From the NCBI GenBank assembly GCA_035649575.1, contig DASRJH010000303.1, forward strand, positions 1-42,900: a stretch of 42,900 bases of DNA, written 5' to 3'. The notes beneath the pieces are model-generated. The model did no database searches, had not been told where the DNA came from, and saw nothing but the letters and a program-made list of their open reading frames with translations. Both the position numbers and the translations under genes were made by a program. Shown one piece after another: positions 31,371-40,900 of the stretch (positions are counted from its first letter, which is position 1; each line of letters starts with the position of its first letter). Source of the DNA: DASVAL01 sp035649575. Lineage in GTDB: Bacteria; Planctomycetota; UBA1135; UBA2386.

Positions 31371-33068
31371 ATGCAGATCGCTCGCAGGTGTGTCGTTTCC
31401 GTGCTGATCGCAACGGTTGCTGCTGCGTCCGTGTTCGCGCAGGAAAAGGCGAAACCGACACGCGACGAGTGCGCCGCGCAGCTCTCGCGCGCGCTCGACG
31501 AAATGGCCGAGGCCGGCTTCTCGGGCTCGGTGCTGGTCGCGATCGGCGACGACGTGTTGCTCGACCGAGGCTGCGGGCTTGGCGATCGCGCGCACGGCAA
31601 GCTCAACCGCAGCGACACGATCTTCGACATCGGATCGATCACCAAGCAGTTCACGGCGACGGCGATCCTGAAGTTGCAGGAGCAGAAGAAGCTGTCGGTG
31701 AAAGACACGCTCGAGCGCTTTTTCGAGCAAGTGCCCGCGAACAAGCGCGGGATCCAACTGCACGACTTGCTGACGCACACATCCGGCTTGCCCAATGACG
31801 TGGGGGTCGGCTCCGCGACGACGCAACGCGACGAGCTCGTGCGCAAGGCGCTGGCTGCGCCGATGAAGTCGAAGCCGGGCGCGGAGTTCGTCTACAACAA
31901 CGTCGGCTACATGCTGCTCGGCGCGGTCGTCGAGATCGCCTCGGGCGAGCGCTACGAGAACTACGTTCGCGCGCACCTGTTCGAGCCGGCGGGACTGAAG
32001 TCGAGCGGTTTCCTGCGCACGGACGGCATCGACACCGAGCGCACGGCGTGCGGCTACGACGGCAAGGTCGCGTACGGGCCGGCCGAGCTCGGCTGGTACT
32101 CGTGGGGCTTGCGCGGCTGCGGCGGTGCGCTGTCGACGACCGGCGATCTGTTGCGTTGGTCAAAGACGCTGCAGAGCGACGTCGTGCTCTCGAAGGCCTC
32201 GCGCGAGCAGCTCTTCAAGCCGTTCCTGCTCGACTACGCGTACGGCTGGTGGGTCCGCGAGAACCCTGTGCACGACAAGGTCATCACGCACGGTGGCACG
32301 ACGCGCGGTTTCGAGGCTTCTTTCACGCACTACCTCGCCGACGACCTGCGCGTGATCGTGCTGTGCAACGACCGCGGCCGCAGCGATGCGGCTGCGAGTC
32401 GACTGGCATCGATCGCTGCCGGTCGACAAGCGGTCGAGGCGACGGTGACGCTCCCTTCGGCCCAGCTCGACTCGCTCGCCGGCGACTACGAGCTGTCGCA
32501 GGGCGGAAATCTCACGGTGCGCGTCGACGGCGACGCGCTCGTGCTCGAGCCCAGTACCGAAGCGGTGACTGCGCTCGTCGCCGGCGGCGCGAAGCTCGAC
32601 AAGAACCGCGAGCTCGAGAAGCGCGCCGAGCGCGTCTCCGATGCGCTCGCGACCGCCGATGCGCGCGCGGCGCACGAGCTCTTGAGCACGCAGTGGCCCG
32701 GCTGGAGCGACCAGATGATCAAGGTCTGGGCGACCTGGAGCGACGAGCGCGGCAAGTTGACCGAGCAACGCGTGCTCGGCTCTTGCGGCAACGCGAGCAC
32801 GCTGGTGCAGCTCGTCCACGAGCGCAGGACGGTGGTTTGGACGCTGTCGTGGAAGGACGGCGTGCTCAACGGTTGGAGCATCGACGGCGGCCTGCCCGAG
32901 GCGGCGCGCTACCGGCCGCGCTCGGCGACGGAGTTCGCCTACAGCGATGCGACCTCGCACCCGCCCGAGGAATACGTGCTCACCTTCGAGCGCGCTTCGT
33001 CGGGCGCGGGCCGCTCCTTCGCGCTCAATGGCAGGATGCTGCACCTCAAGGCCAGGCGCGGGCGCTGA
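31371..33068 (+). CDS. Class C beta-lactamase-like serine hydrolase, secreted
   Basis: 565 residues. ATG 31371 starts a signal peptide (RRCVVSVLIATVAAASVFAQ). Active-site motifs of the beta-lactamase class C/penicillin-binding fold are all visible: SITK with Ser89 and Lys92, the Y-x-N triad YNN at 175-177, and HGG at 307-309. The first ~390 residues form this domain (TIFDIGSITKQFTATAILKL, DLLTHTSGLPND, FVYNNVGYMLLG, THGGTTRGFEAS). The last ~170 residues are an additional beta-rich domain starting ATVTLPSAQLDSLAGDYEL, the lipocalin-like DUF3471-type appendage. Likely an exported esterase or D-amino-peptide hydrolase; actual substrate unknown. Isoleucine is encoded by ATC throughout, as in most neighbours. 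Confidence 0.92.
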   Translation: MQIARRCVVSVLIATVAAASVFAQEKAKPTRDECAAQLSRALDEMAEAGFSGSVLVAIGDDVLLDRGCGLGDRAHGKLNRSDTIFDIGSITKQFTATAILKLQEQKKLSVKDTLERFFEQVPANKRGIQLHDLLTHTSGLPNDVGVGSATTQRDELVRKALAAPMKSKPGAEFVYNNVGYMLLGAVVEIASGERYENYVRAHLFEPAGLKSSGFLRTDGIDTERTACGYDGKVAYGPAELGWYSWGLRGCGGALSTTGDLLRWSKTLQSDVVLSKASREQLFKPFLLDYAYGWWVRENPVHDKVITHGGTTRGFEASFTHYLADDLRVIVLCNDRGRSDAAASRLASIAAGRQAVEATVTLPSAQLDSLAGDYELSQGGNLTVRVDGDALVLEPSTEAVTALVAGGAKLDKNRELEKRAERVSDALATADARAAHELLSTQWPGWSDQMIKVWATWSDERGKLTEQRVLGSCGNASTLVQLVHERRTVVWTLSWKDGVLNGWSIDGGLPEAARYRPRSATEFAYSDATSHPPEEYVLTFERASSGAGRSFALNGRMLHLKARRGR

Positions 33069-33136
33069 CGCGACGTTCGCGGTCGCCGCAGTGCACGGGT
33101 GCGAGCTCGGCGCACAATGGCGCCCCCGAATCCGCG

Positions 33137-33388
33137 ATGCGTCTCGCCGCGCACGACTACCCGCCGAAGCTCGACGTCAGCGTGCTGCTCGCCGACATCC
33201 AGAACGGCAAGCGCGAAGCGTGGGACGCGTTGATCGGACGCGTGTACGCCGACTTGCCAGCGCTCGCGCACAGGCAGAGCGGCGCCGTGGCGCTGATCCT
33301 GCTGATCATGTTGGGCTTTCTGTCGATGCGCTGGGGCTCCAGGTTGTTCGGGGCCCGCAGGTCGCTCTACCGTAGGCATCGACCATGA
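33137..33388 (+). pseudogene. N-terminal stub of an ECF-type sigma factor joined to a hydrophobic tail
   Basis: 83 codons from ATG 33137 to TGA 33386-33388. Residues about 13-47 (VSVLLADIQNGKREAWDALI, then GRVYADLPALAHRQ) read like the start of the sigma-70 region 2 in planctomycete ECF sigma factors. At residue 48 the sequence switches abruptly to SGAVALILLIMLGFLSMRWG, a single membrane-helix-like stretch plus a basic end. Sigma regions 2.3-2.4 and 4 are missing, so it cannot act as a sigma factor. It overlaps the next gene by four bases (ATGA). It is either a deletion product or a short membrane protein of chance origin; the former is favoured. Confidence 0.55.
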
Positions 33389-34317
33389 CAATCTCCTCCT
33401 CTGTTCTCTCCGCGATCGGCAGCACACCCGTCGTGCGACTGGGCAAGGTCGTGCCGGCCGGCGCGGCAGACGTGCTGGTCAAACTCGAGTTCTACAATCC
33501 GACCGGTTCCTACAAGGACCGCATGGCGCTCGCGATGATCGAAGGTGCCGAGAAGCGCGGCGTGCTGAAGCCGGGCATGCGCGTGGTGGAGTTCACCGGC
33601 GGCAGCACCGGGTCGTCGCTTGCGATGGTGTGCAGCGCGAAAGGCTACCGCTGCCTTCTGCTGTCGTCCGACGCCTTCGCCGAGGAGAAGCTGCGGACCA
33701 TGCGGGCGCTGGGCGCGGAGCTCCGGATTGTGCCGAGCGAGGGCGGCAGGGTGACGCCCACGCTCTTCGAACGATTCAGGGCGCAGATTGCGGTGCTTGC
33801 GGCTGAGCCCGGCACGTTCTGGACCGATCAGTTCAACAACGCTGACGCGCTCGATGGCTACGCGGGGATTGGCGCCGAGCTGCTGGAGCAGACGGGCGGC
33901 CGCCTCGATGCGTACTGCGGCGCAGTCGGGACGGGCGGCATGCTCGCGGGCGTCATCCGCGCGCTGCGTCAAGGAGGCAGCCGTGCGCGGATCGTCGCGC
34001 TGGAACCGGAGTCGTCGCCGGCCATGACGGAAGGCCGCGCCGGCGCGCATCGCGTGGAGGGCATCGCCACCGGTCGCGTTCCTCCGCACATGGCGGGGAA
34101 GCCGTACGACGAGGCGCGCGCCGTTTCTGAAGACGACGCGCGGGCGATGGCGCGACAGCTGGCGCGCGAGGAAAGCTTGCTCGTGGGCACGTCCAGTGCG
34201 TTGAACATCCTGGCGGCGATTGGCCTCGCGCGTGAGCTCGGCGCGGGGAAGGCAGTGGCGACTGTCGCGGTGGATACGGGCCTGAAGTACCTCGCGGGCG
34301 ACTTGTTCGAGGGTTGA
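33385..34317 (+). CDS. Cysteine synthase family PLP-dependent enzyme
   Basis: 310 residues, ATG 33385. The family motifs are visible: EFYNPTGSYKDRMA with the PLP lysine K44; the phosphate/substrate loop TGGSTGSS at 71-78, where cysteine synthases usually have TSGNTG, so the conserved Asn is replaced by Ser; VGTGGMLAGVIRAL; EPESSP; and GTSSALNILAA for the pyridine ring end. Possible activities are O-acetylserine sulfhydrylase or cystathionine beta-synthase-like chemistry; the Ser substitution makes the substrate uncertain. At least four Ile codons are ATT, rare in the neighbours. The gene starts within the stop of the sigma stub. A short hairpin follows at 34322. Confidence 0.9.
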   Translation: MTISSSVLSAIGSTPVVRLGKVVPAGAADVLVKLEFYNPTGSYKDRMALAMIEGAEKRGVLKPGMRVVEFTGGSTGSSLAMVCSAKGYRCLLLSSDAFAEEKLRTMRALGAELRIVPSEGGRVTPTLFERFRAQIAVLAAEPGTFWTDQFNNADALDGYAGIGAELLEQTGGRLDAYCGAVGTGGMLAGVIRALRQGGSRARIVALEPESSPAMTEGRAGAHRVEGIATGRVPPHMAGKPYDEARAVSEDDARAMARQLAREESLLVGTSSALNILAAIGLARELGAGKAVATVAVDTGLKYLAGDLFEG

Positions 34318-34962
34318 CTTCCGGGGCGCGCGAGCGCCCTGCGCGGCGCTGTTGTCAGGAACGCCACGGCCCCGGCCCGCGGCCGCGGCTTGCCCTGCCC
34401 TCTGGCTCGCCGCTCGAGTACCCCGACACCGCCCGCACCAGAATCCGTCGCGACAACGCCAACGAACGAACAAGGTTGATCGATGAGCTCCGCTCGTCGC
34501 CTCGGCAAACGCGGACCCCAGCATGCACCGGACCGCGAACGGTCCAATCAGAGTGCGGATGGAAGCACGGCGGACGGTGTCCTTCTTTCGCGGCCGGAGA
34601 CGACGAAACGTCGCTTGACGATCACGGCCTTCTCATGGAAGGCACTCAACTTGAGCTTGCACTCCTCGTGGTCCTGCGCCTGCAAGCTCGGTTCGCACGC
34701 GCCGTGGTCGGCATCCCGACGAGCCCGCGCAGCATCTCGGGTGCGTGCCCCCGGATGGCGTCCGATCAGCGCGCGGTCCTGGCGCATCGGGACTTCGTGA
34801 CACGGATGGCGGCGCCACGTCGTCCCAGAACACGAGCCCGCACCGGAACCGGCGGTGGCAGGGGGCTCATCGCCTGCAGCGGCCGGCCGCGGCCAGTCGA
34901 TACGGAACCAGATCTGTTTGAGCACGTCCCTGCGCCGCCATTTCCCGGAGAGAGGTCCGTCG
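34318..34962. other. 645-base intergenic region
   Basis: Between the cysteine synthase-like gene and the giant VIT/VWA gene. Besides the hairpin at 34322-34341, I see no credible gene: the frames open on either strand have no recognisable motif and read as compositional by-products. The stretch about 34430-34640 looks less GC-rich than its surroundings. The last ~100 bases should hold the promoter and leader of the giant gene, including a GGAGAGAGG Shine-Dalgarno-like sequence at about 34947-34955. Confidence 0.55.
34322..34341 (+). terminator. Stem-loop with GCGA tetraloop after the cysteine synthase-like gene
   Basis: Five bases after the TGA, GGGCGC (34324-34329) pairs perfectly with GCGCCC (34334-34339) around a GNRA-type GCGA loop; two more outer pairs (one G-U) extend it to eight. 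No T-run follows, so it may terminate transcription or protect the mRNA end. Confidence 0.4.
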
Positions 34963-37900
34963 ATGCGTCTGATGTCCCCGTCGTTGCTCGTTGGCTTCAC
35001 GCTGTTCCTCACGCCCCAGGACCCGCAGCAGCCCCCACGCACGCAGCTCGCGCAGGACGGCACGGTGGGAGTGGTGCTCGACCGGCAGGGCACGGCGTTG
35101 GTGCGACCCGTCGGCCGCGAGCGATGGACGCCGCTCCACGACCGGGCCCGCCTTCAGCCGGGCGATCAGGTGCGGACCGAAGCGCGGGGCGCCAACGCGG
35201 TGGAAGTGGAGCTGGTGGGCGGCGGCAGCTTCATCCTCGGCCCCGGCAGCCTGGTCGAGCTGACGACGAACTCGGCGCTCCGGCTGAACAAGGGTGAAGT
35301 CGAGGTGAAGGGCGGCGTGCACGCGGTGAAGCTGAGCGGCCCCGGCTTCGAACGCGCGATCGACAAGGCGCTCGTGCTGCGCAGCGACGGCCAGAAGAGC
35401 ACCGAGCTGAAGCAGGCGCCGGCCTGGCTGCTCGGCTACCGCTCCTCCACGACCGACGAGTGGATGGGCTCGCTGATCGCCCAGGTCGACGGCCGCGACG
35501 TGGCGCTGCACGTCGGCTACCACAAGGTGACCGTCGAGGTCCACGACCAGATCGCGCGCACCACCATCGAGGAGTCGTTCGTCAACACGACCAACAGCAC
35601 TCTCGAGGGACAGTTCCTCTTCCCGCTGCCCGGCGACGCCTCGATCAGCGGCTTTGGCATGTGGATCGGCGACGAGCTGGTCGAGGCCGACATCGTCGAG
35701 AAGCAGCGCGCGCGCGCCATCTACGAGGACATCCTGCGCAACCGGAAGGACCCGGGCCTGCTGGAGTGGTCGGGCGGCAACATGTTCAAGGCGCGGGTGT
35801 TCCCGATCTGGGCACACTCCGAGAAGCGCATCCGGATCAGCTACACGCAGGTGCTGCCGCTCGAGGGCACACAGGTCCGCTACCGCTACGCGCTGCGCAG
35901 CGAGATGCTGCGCAAGCACCCGCTGCGCGAGCTGTCGATCCAGGTGGTGGCCAGCTCGACGGTGCCGATCGAGAAGGTCGAGTGCAAGAGCCACGAGGCG
36001 CGCGTGCGCAAGACCGGGAACTCGGCGTCGGTGGAGTTCACCGCGAGCGAGTTCGCCCCGGATCGCGACTTCGAGGTGCAGATCGGGCTGGGCCGTACGC
36101 AGGGCCTCACGGTCGTGCCGCACCGGCGCGGAGCCGACGGCTACTTCATGCTGCTGCTGTCGCCGCCCGGCGCCGACGGTGTGCTGCAGCGGCAACTGGT
36201 GCCCGAGGGAGCGCCGCTCGACCTCTTGCTGATCGCCGACACGTCGGGGTCCATGGACCAGGCCGCGAGGAGCGCGCAGCAGAGCTTCCTAACCGCGCTG
36301 CTCGGCTGCCTCGGACAGAAGGACCGCTTCCGCCTGATGACCTGCGACGTCACCGCGCGCTGGCTGCGCGAGGAGGAGATGGCGGCCGACGAGAAGGGGG
36401 TGCAAGCGGCCATGCAGTTCGTCGAACAACGACCCTCGCTGGGCTGGACCGACCTCGAGCTCGCCGTGGGCCAGGCCATGGCCTCCGCCAAGGCGGGCAC
36501 GACCGTCGTCTACGTGGGCGACGGCATCGCCACGAACGGCGCCGGAGACGACGGTCTCGCGCAGCGGCTGCGCGAGCGGGCCAAGGGCAGCACCTGTACC
36601 TTCCACGCCGTCGTCACCGGTCCGACCCACGACCGCACGGTGCTCGAAGCACTGGCCTCGATCGGCGGCGGCTCGGTGCGCGCGGCGGACAGCGATCCCG
36701 CCGAGTGTGCCAGGGCGCTGCTGGCCGAGGTGGCGCAACCGGCGGTGAAGGACCTCGCCGTCGCCTTCGAAGGCATCGCCACGGCGCGCGTCTATCCCGA
36801 GCGCCTGCCCAACCTGCCGGCCGACGCGCAGCAGGTCGTGCTGGGCCGTTTCCTGCCGGCCGGCGTGGACGGCGAAGCACAGCGCGGCACCGTGGTCGTG
36901 ACCGGCGTGCTGAACGGCAAGCCGGTGCGCTACACGGCCGAGCTCTTGTTGAACGCCGGTGACGAGGGCAACTCGTTCGTGCCGCGGCTGTGGGCCAGGC
37001 GCCACATCGACGCGCTGCTCGACCAGGGCCGCAGCAAGGAGATCCAGGAGCAGATCGTCGCCTGCAGCGAGGAGTTCGGCATCATGACGCCGTTCACCTC
37101 GTTCCTGGTGCTCGAGAACGACGCCGACCGCGAGCGCTACGGCGTGCAGCGCCGGGTCAAGATGCGCGACGGCGAGCAGTTCTTCGCCGACGCGCGCGCA
37201 CGCGCGACCGCCGAGCTGATGCGGCAGCAGATGGAGCTGGCCCGCACCTGGCGCGTCGACCTGCGCCGGCGGATGCTGCGCGAGCTGGCGACGCTGGGCC
37301 GGCACGTGCAGGCGATCGCGCTCGGCAGCGGCGCGCGCGAGGGCCAGTATGGGCAGATCGGTGGCGCCAGGCTCATGCCGATCTCGCGCGCCGCGGCCTC
37401 GGAATGGAAGGACGGCGCAGAATTCAGGGAGCAGGGCGACGATCAGGAGCTGGGCGACCGGGAGCTAGGCGACCAGACGCTCGACGTCCCTGCGAAGAAC
37501 GCCGAGCTGGACGCCGAGGAATACGGACCCCCGGCGGAGGCGGAGCCCAGCGACAAGCCCGCCGCACTCGACCAGGGCAAGCGGCAGGTGCGCCTCGAGA
37601 TGAATGAACGCGCCGCCTCGGGCAAGGCGATGCGCAACCGCTACGACTGGGACAGCCTCGACGAGCTCAACGCCGCCAACTGGCACTTCGCGCGCGACCA
37701 GCGCGGCAACTACGTCCCGCAGCCCGCCAACTACCTGTTCCCCAACCTGCCGCCGCCGAAAGCACCGCAGGCCGACGTTCCCCCGCCGGACTGGCCGGCC
37801 GAGGTGCTTGCCGAGATCGCCCAGCTGTACCGTCAGGAGGTCCTGAGCGGCTTGACCACTGGCCTGCGTCTGGTGCAACGCGGCGGCTACGTGCACCCGC

Positions 37901-40900
37901 TGCGCGGGCACGCCACGTCCTGGGATCGGGCCGAGGGCGGCATCGGCCCCGACGGTTGGTTCGTGCGGGGAATGGGACGCAGCCAGCAGACCACGCTGCA
38001 GTACGTGCTGGGCGGCAAGCGCGGCATCGTGGCGGTCGGCGTGCGCCTGGGCCGCGAGCGCGCCGCCGTGCCCGCCGACCGCGCCGAGGTCGCGTTCCCG
38101 TTCCGCGACCTGTCGCTGACCGACCTGGTGCGCGGCTATGCGAGCTACCGGGCCAAGGTCGAACAGTCCGACGCCGAGCTGATGGTGGTGACGCTGACCG
38201 CGCCCGAGCCGCAACAGTACGCCTTCCGCCTGAAGATCGACCGGCGCCGGCACGTGGTGCTCGAGAGCGAAGGGCTCTACCAGGGCAAGACCTCGGGCAA
38301 GACGCGCTTTCAGCAGTTCGTGCAGGCGGCCGGCATGTGGTGGCCCACCCACATCACGACCCTCGACGGAGAGCAGCGCGTCATCGGCAGGCACGAGCTC
38401 GAGCTGACCGAGTGCACGGCCGACGAGGCCAAGGGCCTGGTGGCCGCCGCCGCGCGCACCGACGACGTGATCATGCTGGGCGCCGAGGACCCAGCCATCG
38501 ACGCCGCCAAGCAGGCGGCCTTCGAAGGGCGCGCCGGCTTCGCCGAACACTTCGCGATCGCGATGCACTTCGCGCAGAGCCAGCAGTGGGACCGGGTCTC
38601 GGAGGCGTGGCAGGCGGCCGAGCAGGCCGTGGCGGGCAAGCCCGGTGCAGCGTGGGTGCGCGCCCTGTTCTTCGCGTATGGCCGCAAGCAGCAGGAGCTG
38701 AAGGAGCTGCTGGGGCAGCTGGCGCCAGCACTCGCGGCTCGCAAGGACGGCGACGTGGTCTGGCTGGCGCAACACCTCCTGGGCACGGCGAGCAACGCGC
38801 TCGCGCCCAACGAGATGCTGGCGCTGCTCGACTCGCTGGAGGGTGCCTTCGGTTCCGGCGACGACGTGCCCTGGCAGCGCGTGACGTGGCAGCGCCTGCG
38901 CGCCACCTGGCTGCAGGCCGCGGGCCGCGCGCCCGAAGCACTCGAGCTGCACCGGCAGATCCTTGCTTTGCAGCCGTTCGAGATCGACGCCGTGACCGCC
39001 TACGTCGACGCGCTGTGGCGCAACAACGAGCGCAAGGCCGCCATCCGCTGCGCCGAGGAGAACTTCGGCGGCAAGTGGGCCGATCACGAGCTCACCCAGC
39101 TCTACGAGCGCGCCACCAACTTCCTGTGGGAGACGCGCGAGCTCGCGAAGCTGAAGACCGTGCTCGAGGCCTGGCTGCAGCTGTGCCCCGCGCAGGAGGG
39201 GCCCTGGCAGCGCTGGCTGTCGACGCTGCTGTTCCTCGACCAACAGGCCGAGGCCGACGCCTGGGTCGCGGCCACCTTCGCCACCGAACTCACCGAGACG
39301 CTCGATGTCGCGCCGCGCGCCCGCATCGGCGCCGCGATCAGCTACTGCCTCGGCCAGGGCTGGAACTTCTCGGCCCAGAACGTCGACGAGCGCTGGCTGC
39401 GGCCGCTCGCCGACCTGGCCCGCGGTCTCTTGAAGGTGGAGGACGCCGGCTGGTACCTGTCGCAGCGGATCCTGAGCGACTGGCGCTTCCTGCAGAGCGA
39501 CGCCGCGGCCCGGTTGCGCGGGCAGCTCGCCGCCGACCTAGCGCAGCCCGAGGCCGTCGAGGCGATGGCGTTCGACCGGCTCGGCCGCTACCTCGCGGTG
39601 ATCACCTGGGACCGCGCCCAGGTCGACCAGCAGCTGTGGCGCACCACGGTGGACCGCCTGAAGGCGCGCTGGACCAAGGCGGCCGACAACGACCGCGCCA
39701 CGCTGGCCGGTCTCGTGCTGCGCCTGCTCGACGCTCACCTGGAGCCGCAGGAGGCGATCGCCTTCACGCGCAGCTGGCTCGCTGCAGCGAACGCCGAACA
39801 GGCGCCCGAGGTCGCGCGCCAACTGATGCGCCGCCTCGTGCAGCAGGACTGGACCGAGGCCCTCGAAGACGAGCTCGTCACCCTGCTGCCGCGGCTGCAG
39901 CCGGTGACCGCCGAGGCGCTGCAGCGGAAGGCGATCGGCGCCGGCGCCGCGCGCTGGCTCACCGACCGTCTGCTGCGGATGCGCATCGCGGCGCTGATGG
40001 GTCCGGAGCAAGACTCCGAACAGCTGCCGCGCGCGGAGCTGCGCCAGAAGCAGGCAACGGCGAAGAAGACGGCGCGGACGGCACTGGCGGCGCGCCTGCC
40101 GAAGCTCCGCGCTGCGGCCGGCGAATGGACACAGCGTCCGCTCGAGCTCGAGCGCCTGTGCCTGCTGGCCGAGGCCTCTGAGCAGCTCCAGCAGGTCGAC
40201 GGCGAAGTGCGCGAGCTGTTGGTTGCCTTCCCCGAGCCGCTCGACGCGATGGACACCGTGCTGCGCGAGCGCTGTGCCTTCGTGGTCGCCTACTGCGCAA
40301 CCCGCCGCCAGGCGAGCGCCGGCCTCGCCGACGGCGCCGTGGCCCTGTTGCGGGGCATGGCGGCGGCGCCCGCTGCCGCCGAGCCGGGCTACGCCACCGA
40401 CTGGCGCTACCACCTCTACCGCCTGCTGATCGCACTCGACCGCCCCGACGCCCTGATGGCGACGCTGCGCGAGTGGATCCAGCCCGAGAAGGGCGAGAGC
40501 CGTTGGCGCCTGGGCTACGGCTGGTTGCTCGCGGAGACCGGCAAGCTGGCCGAGGCGGCCAAGGCGTTCGAAGCGGTCGCCGCGAGCGACGAGCTCGGCG
40601 CCCGCGAGTACGAGGCGATGGCGCAGTGGTACCTGGTGCTCGGCCGCAACACGGAGCGGGAGACCGCGCAACTGGCGCGCTACCGCGTGATGCCCGAGCA
40701 CGAACTGAGCAACCTGATCAGCCAGGCCGCCTATGCGATGCAGAGCCGCGGCAACGGGATGCCCGCCTCGCTCGACCCCGACATCATGCGGGCGATCCAG
40801 GCCCTGCTGCACAAGGCCTCCTACCCCGCCAACCACCTCGGCTCGGTGCAGCGCCTGTACGAACAGTGCAAGGACTTCCGTCTGCTGGAGAGCCTCGCCG

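Noticed and set aside
34548..35093. A 181-codon minus-strand frame before the giant gene
   Set aside because: It runs antisense into the giant gene's signal and FecR-like region and contains no recognisable domain.
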